The translations under genes were made by a program, and so were the position numbers. Below are positions 51,701 through 60,276 of a DNA stretch of 64,000 bases, piece by piece; within the stretch, counting starts at the first letter, position 1; every line of letters starts with the position of its first letter. This stretch comes from Lagopus muta (taxonomy: Eukaryota; Chordata; Aves; Galliformes; Phasianidae): positions 11,275,469-11,339,468 of the forward strand of contig NC_064472.1 in NCBI RefSeq assembly GCF_023343835.1, given 5' to 3'. The notes under the pieces were generated by a model, which did no database searches, had not been told where the DNA came from, and saw only the letters and a list, made by a program, of their open reading frames with translations.

Positions 51701-51831
51701 GTGGCCACGGCGGAGCGGGGTGCCCGGTCCACCCGCACCACGCGGGCCCCGAAGTCGGCGAGGATCATGCCGCACAGCGGCGCCGGCGCCAAACCCGCCA
51801 GCTCCAACACCCGCAGCCCGCTCAGCGCCAT
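30342..51831 (-). CDS. AMACR: AMACR, alpha-methylacyl-CoA racemase; complete gene, 5 coding exons
   Basis: Exons 51831-51582, 45854-45711, 43603-43443, 38419-38233 and 30751-30342 join in frame to 1152 nt, encoding 383 aa (human 382). It is a family III CoA-transferase-fold enzyme that converts (2R)- to (2S)-methylacyl-CoAs, feeding branched-chain fatty acids and bile-acid intermediates into beta-oxidation in peroxisomes and mitochondria. The catalytic pair corresponds to His123 (AGHDINY) and Asp153 ([10 protein letters not shown]), one position later than human H122/D152. Ser53 (GKRS) and Leu108 (YARL), equivalents of residues mutated in human AMACR deficiency, are conserved. The C-terminus is KANL, the same type-1 peroxisomal targeting tetrapeptide as catalase. 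The gene starts in a CpG island, as expected of a housekeeping promoter, and its introns carry many CR1 copies. C1QTNF3 lies upstream in the same orientation. Confidence 0.97.
33907..33998 (-). mobile_element. CR1 3'-end fragment
   Basis: ATGGCTTGGGTTGGAAGGGA after a degenerate CATAGAAT tail, in AMACR intron 4. Confidence 0.75.
35445..35690 (+). mobile_element. CR1 3'-end fragment
   Basis: Plus-strand CR1 3' region (CCAGAACAGGTTGTCCAGGG through GACATTCTGTGATTCTGT) in AMACR intron 4. Confidence 0.8.
37190..37595 (-). mobile_element. CR1 fragment, GC-rich subfamily
   Basis: Minus-strand CR1 of about 400 bp (GAGTTGGAAGGGACCGTGTG, then GCCCTGGGCAGGCTGTTCCA). It belongs to a GC-rich subfamily and stands out from the AT-rich intron. 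Confidence 0.85.
38233..38419 (-). CDS. AMACR: AMACR coding exon 4
   Basis: A 187-nt exon encoding [20 protein letters not shown], then [20 protein letters not shown] and [20 protein letters not shown]. The IEPQFY segment includes the Glu expected to line the active site. It ends on the first base of a Gly codon before GTGAGT. Confidence 0.96.
39305..39390. repeat. TA-rich low-complexity tract
   Basis: Imperfect TATA/TGTA repeats in AMACR intron 3. Confidence 0.8.
40717..40743. repeat. 27-bp perfect palindrome in AMACR intron 3
   Basis: CTCATTGACTCTA and TAGAGTCAATGAG are exact reverse complements separated by one G. Confidence 0.9.
41000..41127 (+). mobile_element. Old CR1, first part, split by a younger CR1
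   Basis: Diverged plus-strand CR1 (CAGCTTTGAGAAAAGAGGAG through CAGTCTGTGGGGACAGGACA), interrupted at about 41128 and resuming at about 41687. Confidence 0.75.
41128..41686 (+). mobile_element. CR1 LINE, younger copy inserted in an older CR1
   Basis: Plus-strand CR1 with readable RT C-terminus ([20 protein letters not shown]) and a complete 3' end (GGGATTCTGTGATTCTGT). It is less diverged than the flanking CR1. Confidence 0.85.
41687..41932 (+). mobile_element. Old CR1, second part
   Basis: The continuation (GAAGGAACTTCTTCACAGTA through TAGGAGGGTTGTGGATTCTC and the terminal CTCTGTGTTTCTGTG) picks up where the element at 41000-41127 stops. Confidence 0.75.
41950..42012 (+). mobile_element. 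Short CR1 tail
   Basis: TTATCTCTTAAGGTCCCTTC with a degenerate CATTCTATGG end, directly after the nested CR1 pair. Confidence 0.5.
42651..42707. repeat. Polypurine tract
   Basis: Almost pure A/G over some 55 bp (GAGAGGAGGAAAGTGAAAGA then GAAGAGAGGAGAGG), with few pyrimidine interruptions. Confidence 0.8.
42768..42843 (+). mobile_element. CR1 3'-end fragment
   Basis: GGAGCTTGATGATCCTCGAG and the terminal CCTATGATTCTGTGATT. Confidence 0.75.
43443..43603 (-). CDS. AMACR: AMACR coding exon 3
   Basis: A 161-nt exon encoding [20 protein letters not shown] then [20 protein letters not shown] and [14 protein letters not shown], with the catalytic Asp in LLADFAGG. It ends at a codon boundary before GTAAGT. 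Confidence 0.97.
43604..45710 (-). other. AMACR: AMACR intron 2
   Basis: About 2.1 kb of AT-rich intron without recognisable repeats or other genes. Confidence 0.85.
45711..45854 (-). CDS. AMACR: AMACR coding exon 2
   Basis: A 144-nt exon flanked by a CTCATTAAG acceptor and GTAGGC donor. It encodes [20 protein letters not shown] followed by [20 protein letters not shown] and INYVALSG. It carries the catalytic His in AGHD. Confidence 0.96.
46264..46372 (-). mobile_element. CR1 3'-end fragment
   Basis: ATCACAGAATCATAGAATGG and GGACCTCTAAGATCATCTAG, then GGGCAGGGTTGCCGACCACT. Confidence 0.8.
46738..47512 (-). mobile_element. CR1 LINE, 5'-truncated
   Basis: A complete 3' end (ATAGAATCACAGAATCATCA) plus 3' UTR and the minus-strand RT C-terminus ([20 protein letters not shown]). 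It stops near 47512, abutting an oppositely oriented CR1. Confidence 0.88.
47513..49752 (+). mobile_element. CR1 LINE, long but degraded copy
   Basis: About 2.2 kb in plus orientation from an ORF1 remnant (SGNH-esterase region, near 47530-47760) through the RT ([57 protein letters not shown]) to the 3' tail at 49752. The endonuclease domain is largely missing. Many stops and frame changes make it inactive. Confidence 0.88.
49757..49955 (-). mobile_element. CR1 RT fragment
   Basis: Minus-strand RT segment with [20 protein letters not shown] and FVDDTKLGG, placed tail-to-tail with the preceding plus-strand copy. Confidence 0.8.
50643..51075 (-). mobile_element. CR1 3'-end fragment
   Basis: ATCATAGAATCACAGAACCA and CTAGATCAGGGTGCTCAGAG, of the same subfamily as the copy at 52353-52762. 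Confidence 0.85.
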
Positions 51832-52060
51832 TGCGCGGCCGCTGCCTGCCGAGCGCCGAGACCATCGATCCTCGAGCGGCCGCAGCGGGCGCTGACGGGC
51901 CCCGGGGGGGAGCGGGGCGTGCCGCCCCTCGGGCCGTTTGGATCGGTCCCGTGTTCCGCCCTGGGTGCGGATGTCTGGCGAGCGGCGGGTTTCCTGCTCG
52001 CGCCGTTGGCTTTTGGTGAGGCTGAGGCTCTACGATGTGCTTTCCCTTCTGGATGAGGGT
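51480..52060. promoter_or_regulatory. AMACR: CpG island promoter of AMACR
   Basis: A sharp rise in GC content and CpG density spans AMACR exon 1 and about 230 bp upstream, in an otherwise AT-rich region, including two GCGGCCGC sites close to the start codon. No TATA box is apparent. This is typical of a ubiquitously active, possibly bidirectional promoter. Confidence 0.85.
51582..51831 (-). CDS. AMACR: AMACR coding exon 1
   Basis: A 250-nt GC-rich exon from the ATG at 51831 to a GTGAGG donor. It encodes [42 protein letters not shown] and [11 protein letters not shown], closely matching the human N-terminus. It ends with one base of a split Gly codon. Confidence 0.96.
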
Positions 52061-52352
52061 CAGGCGGACAGCGAGGAATGTGAAAATCAACAGTTTACAG
52101 AAGAACTGCGGGGTCGTGTTTTACAGGGCCCCGCTAGTCGCCTTTTCTTGCTTTGTGAAGCTGCTGCGGAGGGTTCACGAGGCCGCAAACACACACGTTC
52201 TTCAGCCTGCCCGTGGCATACTCCATTTTTTGTTTGTTTTTTGCCGTTTAGCTAGGCTTTCTGGTCATGCTACAGCTGTTGTAATCGCTGCAGGAGAGTC
52301 AGTTCTCACAACATAGACATCTTAACCACTTAGCAGATTGCCCTCAGCAGAT

Positions 52353-52762
52353 CATAGAATCACAGAATAGTTTTAGTTGTAAGGGAGCCTTACATGCCAT
52401 CTAGTCCAACTCCCCTGCAAAGAATGGGGACATCTGCATCTAGATCAGGGTGCTCAGACAACAGCTCCAGTCTCACCTTCAGTGTCTTCAGGGATAGAGC
52501 ACCCCACCACCTCTCTGGGCAGCCTGTTCCAGTGCCTCACCACCCATATTTTAAAAAACTTCTCTATATCCAATATAAATCTCCCCTCTTAGTTTGAAGC
52601 CATCTCCCTTGGTCCTATCACAACAGACCCTACTGAAGAGTCTGTCCTCCTCTTTCTTGCAGCCCTTATTTAAGTACTGACAGGCTGCTCTCAGGTTTCC
52701 CCAGGGCCTTCTCTTCTCCAGGCTGAACAGCCCCACCTCTCACAGCCTATCCCCCAGGTAAA
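52353..52762 (-). mobile_element. CR1 3'-end fragment
   Basis: ATCATAGAATCACAGAATAG, CTAGATCAGGGTGCTCAGAC and CTCCAGGCTGAACAGCCCCA. It lies just upstream of the AMACR CpG island. Confidence 0.88.
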
Positions 52763-52976
52763 GTGGTCAAGACAGAGCTGGCACAACTGCTTATATCAAA
52801 TATGTCACTGAGATTTTAAATAAATACAAATTTTAAAGATTTTAGGCCTCACAGCTCACCCATCTGGAGCCATCAGCTCGGCAGTGCCACAAAGGGAAGA
52901 TCTTCACTGTGGGGGACATCTGCCTCATGAAGAGCATTGTGGAGCTTAAGCCAGAAATGTCTCCTGTTTTACCAGA

Positions 52977-53225
52977 GTCATAGAATGGCTTGGGTTGGAA
53001 GGAACCTTAACAATCATCTAGTTCCAAAACGCAGCTGTGGATAGCGACACCTCCCAGTTAACCATGTTGCTCAAAACCCCATTCAACCTGGCCTTGAACA
53101 ACTCAAGGGACAGGACAACCCCAGCTTTTCTGGTCAACCTATGCCAGTGTCTATCACCCTCACAATGAATTTTATTTTATTTTTTAATGTCTAATCTAGA
53201 TCTACTCTCTTCTGATTTAGAGGTG
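52977..53225 (-). mobile_element. CR1 3'-end fragment
   Basis: GTCATAGAATGGCTTGGGTT and AACCTGGCCTTGAACAACTC; a different subfamily from the neighbouring copy. Confidence 0.8.
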
Positions 53226-55234
53226 TTACTCTTTGTACTCTTTGCCTGACAAAGTGTCCATCTATAGATTTCTTGTAGGCTCTTTCTAGGTTCTGGAATG
53301 AAGTCTTCCTCATGATTTCACCACTTCCCCTTCACACAGCACAGGTAGTTCTGTTTAGTTTAATAAAGCCTGTATTCATATACTCTGTATTCATTGCTCT
53401 TTTAATGCTGCCTGCCTGAAAAGTAGCCACATTTGACTGGAGGCCACAGTCATTTTTTTTCTGTTTAGTCTGGTGGTAAGAATGGACATCCATCTGGGAA
53501 AAGCAGTGGAGCAGGCATCGAAGTAACAGGGCTTTTCAAATATATGTCCCACTCCCAGTCTGTCAAGTTAGCAGAACAAAGAGGCCCTTAAAGACAACTG
53601 TTTTGTTTTTGTTTTTTTTTTCATTTATTCCTAAGTTACTTGGACTACAAAACTGAGTATGGGCTGCAAATGTGAATGCTGAATTTTTTTTAACTCTGTG
53701 CTAGCCAACAGAAAAGAACTATGTCCAGAATATTCAAGTTTTCAAGTAGGTACCTGGTCTCTAATGGAAGCACAGATTGTATCCATTGTATTCAGTGGAT
53801 ACTGAATGCTGCCATTTTCAAGAAGTATAAAAATATATGCATTTTCATTCAAGTGAAACTGGCTTGTTTCCTGTATAATTCATCTCCTTTACAGACACAT
53901 TTCTATATATAGATTTGTTTTCACGTTACCATGACATTACTGGGGCACTGTGTTTCTTTAAGTGATTCTCAATTTTGTTTGTCTCCTCTCATCTTAGAGT
54001 CTTGGCATTTGTGCTGAATAGGAACATAAAATTTCTGTTGCATCCCCTTCTTTTCACCTGTCATTTTTTGGTTTAACATATTTAAATAATGCTCTAATCA
54101 CAAACTGGGTGACCTCTGGATTTTGCCAGTTTTGTCAGAGCAACCCATTTATGTAGTGCTGTACACCTGGTTGGTTTTTTGGGTTTTTTTTGCTGTCATT
54201 GGCCATTTCAGTGGGTTCTCTGTAGCAACAACATCCAAGTTAAAACATTAGTAAGTGATTTCAGCTTCAGGAAAGTGAGAGCAAAACTATGAGCATTAAA
54301 TTCACTTTGAAATTTGCATTTTAACAAGTTAAGAAATACATAGGTGTAAGAGAGAAACAGATATACTAGTTTACGAAGGGATGACACTCATGATCTGCAT
54401 CCAAGAAATTCTCCCAAAGCAACAAGTCGTATCACACAAAATATGTGTTGAAAGCAAGCAGCCATCCCCTTTCATAGGCTTGCAGTAAGAACAGTACAGC
54501 GCTGATATACACAATATCATTTACTATGATTCATTAACATGCAGCAAGAAATAGGTGGCTGTATAAGTTCAGTACTGCAGAGGTAATGGGTGTGAGTGAG
54601 GTCAGTACATCCCTCTGAAGTAGCTGTGAATTCATACTGCCCAAGAGTCTGTCTTTCTGAGGCTATGAACTACAGATTTAGAAATGGAAGCCCACTCCCA
54701 TCCACAGAGAACAGATGTGTGATATTACATTAAAATCAACATATCCTAGAAATTCTGCTCTTTTCGATTTGTTCAATCCAGGCAGTGACTGGAGTGAAGA
54801 TCTGGCCTTGCTGCAAAGAGTAAGTTTTGCCATTAATGTTTGGTTTACTCCCTATTACTCTGTTGAAACAGGACAAGTTACTAATGTCTGTGACAGTGAT
54901 TTCTGTACTTTGGACCTCTACCCTTGTACCTAAATTAGAGTATTCCCCTTTGAGTTGTACCTTATGGTGTTACTGTGCTTTCTTGATTTAGATGAAGAGA
55001 CTGGCAAATAGATTTGACTAACCTTTATGCTGGCTAAACTGAGGAAAATAAATATTTTCCTGCAAGTTTATTATTAACTGCTATTGTATGGACTGGAAAG
55101 TCTGTGCCACGGTTATTCCTGGATTTTGATTGCCTGAGCCCAGATACCGAGCTTCAGGTCTCCAATGGGCATCATGTGTTCCACTAATTGCCAATCTTGC
55201 CCTAGTTCCTTTCCAGCAAGACATTCCTGCTGGC
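53226..55234. other. Intergenic between AMACR and the long CR1
   Basis: About 2 kb of AT-rich DNA. No gene is recognised; a 72-codon open frame at 54715-54933 has no recognisable similarity. Sequence at 55110-55234, just beyond the CR1 break, is not recognised either. Confidence 0.7.
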
Positions 55235-58095
55235 TAGTGTCTTCCACAGTACGCACCATCCCATGGATGCATCCTATCAGGTCCCATGGATTTGTGAACA
55301 TTGATGTTGCCTAGGCGCTCTTGGACCACCTCCTCCCTGACTGAAGGGAGGTCTTCCATTTCCTAGATCCTCTCACTAACCTCCAGGGTCTTGGATTCCT
55401 GAGGGGGAGCTTTTTCACTAAAGACAGAAGCAAAGAAGCCATTCAGTATCTCCGCCTTCTCAGCATCCCCTGTTACCAGAACACCCCCATCACTTAGCAG
55501 GGGAGCCACATTCTCCCTAGTCTTATTGTTAACATACTTAAAAAAACCTTTTTTATTATCCTTTATCCCCTTTGCCGCACTTAATTCCAGGCAGGCTTTA
55601 GCCTTCCTTGTCGCATCCCTGCAGGCCCTCACAACATTCCTGTATTCTTCCCAAGTGGTCAGACCCTTTTTCCACATTGCATGGGCCTTCTTCTTTCCTT
55701 TGAGTTTGCACACGAGCTCCTTGCTCATCCACACAGGTCTCCTGCCACCCTTTCCTGATTTCTTCCTCACATGGACGCGCTGATCCTGAGCTTGGAAGAA
55801 GAGCTGCTTAAATGCTGAACAGCTCTCACAGGCCCCCTTACCTTCTAACACCTTAGCCCACGGGATAGCTCCAAGTAGGTCCTGGAAGAGATCAAAGTTG
55901 GCTCTCCTGAAGTCCAGGGTAGCAATCCTACTTTTTGCTTTACTTCTTCCACTCAGGATCTTGAACTCCACCATCTCGTGGTCACTACAACCCAAGCTGT
56001 CCCCGACCTTTACTCCTCTGACAAGCCCTTCTCTGTTAGTGAGAATAAGGTCCAGCAGTACCCATCTCCTCGTCGGTTCCTCAACCACCTGCATCAGGAA
56101 GTTGTCTTCAACACATTGCAGGTGTCTTCAACACCGTCTGGACCGCGCATGCCTGGCCACAAGCGCCTGGGATCGTGACACTGCTTCCAGTTGCTTGTGG
56201 AAGGCCTCATCAACCTCCTCCTCCTGATCGGGGGCCTGTAGCACACTCCCACAACAGTGTCAGCCATACCAGCCCGCCCCTTGATTCTCACCCACAAGCT
56301 CTCCACTGCTACACCACTCTCCCCCAGGTGGAGTTCAATACATTCAAGCTGCTCTCTTACATAAAGAGCAACTCCACCACCCCGCCTCGCCGGCCGATCT
56401 TTCCTAAAAAGCACATAGCCCTCCATGACAGCATTCCAGTCATGCGAGCTGTCCCACCACGTCTCTGTGATCGCAATGAGATCGTAGCCATGTGACCGCA
56501 CGCAGATCTCCAACTCTTCCTGTTTATTTCCCATACTGTGCACATTAGTGTATAGACACTTCAGGGAGGCAGCATTCCCCTGCCACACTCCATCCGTACG
56601 AACTCCACCCTCATCACCCGTCAAGTTCACTTTTGAACCTCGACCTACCTGAACCTCAGCAGCCCTCATTTTGCCCCCTTCCCCCTTCTTTCCTAGTTTA
56701 AAGACCTTTCAATGAGGCCCACCAGCTCCTGGGCTAGGATCCTTTTACCCCTTGCAGACAGGTGAGCTCCATCTGCAGCCGTCATGCCAGGAGCCAAGTA
56801 AATTGCCCCATGGTCAAAAAACCCAAAGTTCTTGTGTCTGCACCAGCCTCTAAGCCATTTATTGATGAGGAGGGCTTTTTTGATCCTCTCAGTGTCCTTC
56901 CCCGCCACTGAAGGGATAGAAGAGAAGACCACCTGCACTCCCGCACCATCCAGTACCCTCCCCAGACCCTTGAAGTCATTCTTAATAGTCCTTAGGCTTC
57001 TCTTGGCAGCATCATCACTGCCAACCTGAACTACCAATAAGGGGTAGTAGCCAGATGGGCGAATAAGCCCAGGCAGCTTTCTAGTGATGTCCCTGACCCG
57101 TGCCCCAGGGAGGCAGCACACTTCCCTCCAGTTGGGTCAGGTCAACATATTGGGCCCTCAGTTCCTTGTAGAAGGGAATCACCTACAACTATCACCCTCC
57201 TTTCTTTACCGGAAGAGGCGGTCTTCAAGCATGGAGCCGACCGCCTCTCCTTAGGAAATCTCGGAGGCTGTACCACCATCTCATTCTCAGCCTCCTCACC
57301 CTCCAGTTCCAGGGTTTCAAACCTATCAGAGGCACCCGAGGAACCGAGGTAGGTCGGGAAGTGCACCGCCTGCGTCGCTGAGGTGGGATGTGCTGCCATT
57401 CCTCCTCTCCTCTCAAGTCAGCTCTCTCGGTTTGACTACGGCAAGGGAGAGAGTCCACTACAGGCTGAGGGTTGCGATCTCTGCTTGTTTCTCGCAGAGA
57501 GTTACACCACCTGTCTATCTCCCTCTCACAGTCCCTAATGGATCTTAACCCCTCCACCTCCTCCCTAAGCTCCACCACAGGGCTGAGCAGCTCATCCACC
57601 TGCTCGCACCTCACGCAGGTGGCATCCCTCCCATCGTCCCCCGGCGGCAGCAGACTCAGGCACTCCCTGCAGCCAGAGACTTGAACCACCGCAGTTCTGG
57701 GCAGTCCCTCCGTCTGGGTCGCAACAGTCTTCTTGGAGCATGCCCACCATCTGGTAGAGACCATGTTTGATCTTACAGTCTCCAGGTCAGAGAGTGGGAG
57801 AGTGGTCACCTGAGCAAGGACAAGAACGCTGACATGTCCTGCCAAAAGACCCACCTCCCACACCAGTTAGCAGTGGGCAGCAACACCCTTTTTCCACCGG
57901 GCACGTTAGGTGGGCTACCTCCCGCCCTCCCGGCGGCTGCTTGTAGCCTAACAGAAAAAAAGAGTCAAGGTTAATCACAGAGATAAGAGTGAGCGGTGCC
58001 GGCTCCACCCCTGCTGTCTCAGCAGCCCGCCCACAAGCTGCCAGCTGCTGCCCCTCCCAGCACTGGCACCATGCTTTTGCTGGTTCAAAAAAGCC
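55235..58095 (-). mobile_element. CR1 LINE with 5' region, ORF1 and endonuclease; lacks RT and 3' end
   Basis: The minus strand reads from a GC-rich 5' region (about 58.1 kb) into ORF1. A cysteine-rich zinc-finger-like segment (CRECLSLLPPGDDGRDATC) at 57863-57225 is followed by an SGNH-esterase domain (VVGDSLLQGTEG, then VQVGSDDAAKRS and GAHLSARGKR) at 57399-56693. ORF2 follows with an apurinic endonuclease (YTNVHSMGNKQEELEI, ITETWWD, GVCYRPP, CSDHEMVEF) at 56669-55363. Homology ends just before the RT, around 55235. An ORF1 stop plus frame change near 57130 and a deletion in the endonuclease near 56100 make it inactive. Confidence 0.93.
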
Positions 58096-58581
58096 CTAAA
58101 AAGAGCTTTTAGACGGTCTTTTTTGCTTCCTTCTTTCTTGCATCCCTACCCTGAAGCTGGTCTCTGCAGCAGTATTGGCTTTCTCCAATTTAGTAGCAAA
58201 ATTAATGCTTAACAAATATATATTGTGTATATATCTCTATTGTCTTCAAATGGTGAAATTCTTTAGCTGGTTTCAGATATGTAATAGAAAATACAGATGT
58301 GAACAAACCATTGTAGTTTTATGACTACTAACCTTTATTGGGTAAATGTATGTTTTACAAAGTAAGCAAACATTGCTAACACCTACACAGAATAATTTTT
58401 CCAAGGTTTTTCTTACTTTGAACATTAACTTGTGATGCCATACACCTCTTACATCTTGTGTATTTATTTCAGAAGAACAGCGTTATCTGAACACTTGATT
58501 GGTAGGTTTAAAATTGAAGGCATGCCAGAATCTTACTAAGATACTTATCATAATAACATGGTCTTGGGTTTTAAAATGTAC

Positions 58582-58673
58582 CTGGTACAAACCCATCCCA
58601 AATTCATGAGAGAATCAAAGTCATCAGAGGACAGTTTGTTAAGATGAATATTTTCAGTGGTTGCTGCATAAAC
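58582..58673 (-). other. Exon-like segment between C1QTNF3 and AMACR, unassigned
   Basis: A 92-nt minus-strand segment lies between an AATTTTTTAG acceptor and a CAG/GTACAT donor. It is open in one frame (30 codons plus two bases), containing ENIHLNKLSSDDFDSLMNLG. Its position and strand would suit a readthrough or alternative exon of C1QTNF3 or AMACR, but neither known protein contains this sequence as far as I can recall. Open length alone is weak evidence. Confidence 0.3.
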
Positions 58674-59772
58674 CTAAAAAATTGCAAATCACAGTCATCA
58701 AGTATCAACATGCACTATTCATCATAAGGTGTGATTTCCATATTCTAGAAATAATACAGGGACATAGAAATTCATAGGGCAGATTTTATTCACTTTCTCT
58801 GTTGTACCAATAATGGTATCTTTATTTAGTATAAGAGAATTTCAAATAAATGTTGTCCTAACCCTGCCTGCTTGCTACATATTAATGACAGGTACTGTTG
58901 TCTTTACCCTGTTGAAATATAATCTGTATTTCATTAGTTCATGGTGGAGAGCCAGAATGTGCACAAGATGCATTCAAACTTCTGTATTTCTTTAGTATAT
59001 TTCTTGTTGAATCTGACAAAAAGAAAATAGTAAGGCAGGATTTCAGGTACTCGGATTTTGAAAAACTGGTGTAAATGTTAATGCTGAAGAATGGCCCAAT
59101 TTACTATGGTCAGAACTGCTGAGCCAGCCAGTGTTTGCTTTCACCAGCTAAATATTGAACTAGGTTGCTACAGCTTTTCCAGGCTGCAATGTCTTTTCCT
59201 GAAATACTGGCTCTAGGAAGGCTGGTAAGAAAACTATATCAACATCTTCACTTTTAAGTAAATATGCTATATTAAAATATACATCCTTCTGAAAGATCCC
59301 CAAACTCCATAGTTCATATGTTTCTCTGTGCTGTTGACATGTCCCAACTCCTCTCTGTTTTGACAGCTTGCATTCGTTACATCAGGTTTCATCAATTTAA
59401 AAGCCAGGAGGAAACATGGCAGGTCCCCTGTCCAGTTCCCTGCTCTCTGCAGACTGAATTACCTAAGTGTCAAGTTGCTACAAAGGCTGAAATTACTGCT
59501 GCTCTTTTTTTTTCTTTGTGTTTTGGAGAGAGCGAGCAAGCATAAATACAAACTAAAAATCTGTGAAAACTGACATCATAGGCATCTTCAGAGGTTTGAG
59601 ATGGGAATGGAATAAAGCTGAATCCTGGACCTCTTTATTTTCATGGTTTTTTTTTATGTGTAAAGTTCATTCTAGTCCAGTAAAAATGTCTTCCTTTAAA
59701 ATTGGTCTCAGCTGAGCCTACTTATAATTCATTCTGGCCTGGTTCCATGCAAGTTTAAATGAACACACTATT

Positions 59773-59812
59773 CACACACACACACAATAAAAAAAAAAAA
59801 AAAAAAAAAAAA
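59773..59812. repeat. CA repeat plus 24-A run
   Basis: (CA)n directly followed by AAT and 24 A, downstream of the C1QTNF3 3' end. Confidence 0.85.
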
Positions 59813-59873
59813 GTATCAGTTTCTCAATTCCTGGTATATACTTTAGTTAAGTATATTTACAGACAAAATTGGC

Positions 59874-60116
59874 TTTATTGAGCAAACTGCTCTCTAAATT
59901 ACTGAAGCTATTTTGCCTTTGTTTTTCTCTTTGAAGAAGAGAGCAATAAAAATTGTGTTAACTACCCAATGTATCCAGCTCATCTCTGATACGGGAATAG
60001 CAATGCACTGCATCAAAACAAGCCTTCCTGACCTATACAGTTCCACAGTCCAGAAAAGAAATGCAGTTCCAAGAAGAAGCTTCTTCACATAAACAGCTAT
60101 TTGGCTGTTTTCTTCT
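59874..60116 (-). terminator. C1QTNF3: C1QTNF3 3' UTR with AATAAA poly(A) signal
   Basis: On the minus strand AATAAA lies at 59879-59874, about 240 nt after the stop, followed by a TTTTGTCTGT-type GT-rich stretch. Longer forms cannot be excluded. Confidence 0.5.
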
Positions 60117-60276
60117 TTACTTGGTTTCAAAAAGAAGAAACCCAGCAAAGGTGGAGAAACGTTGGTGGTCCCCATGGAGGGCTCCATTTCCCATCCGCAG
60201 CCAAACTTCATCTCCCTTGGCAAGTTTCAGCACGGCGCTGTTTCCTGAGGTGTCCGCCTTCCCTTTTGATTCATAG
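60117..60276 (-). CDS. C1QTNF3: C1QTNF3 terminal exon
   Basis: A 160-nt exon with an ATCCTCAG acceptor and a TAA stop at 60119-60117. It encodes [40 protein letters not shown] and [12 protein letters not shown]. This fits the conserved end of the C1q fold. Confidence 0.96.

Larger units (their letters stand above)
58096..59873. other. Intergenic between the long CR1 and C1QTNF3
   Basis: Unique-looking AT-rich DNA containing the unassigned exon-like segment (58582-58673) and a CA plus 24-A simple repeat (59773-59812). Confidence 0.7.

Noticed and set aside
51245-52090. Several long open frames on both strands over the AMACR CpG island
   Set aside because: High GC content depletes stop codons; apart from AMACR exon 1 these are shadow frames.
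52868-52980. Short plus-strand open segment after a CCTCACAG acceptor-like site
   Set aside because: About 40 codons ending where a CR1 copy begins. The acceptor is mediocre and there is no family match, so it is too weak to list as an exon.
54715-54933. 72-codon plus-strand open frame
   Set aside because: No motif, no splice context and no similarity recognised.
55113-55301. 62-codon minus-strand frame next to the truncated CR1
   Set aside because: Its N-terminal part is CR1 sequence and the rest is unrecognised flanking DNA; most likely an accidental fusion frame.
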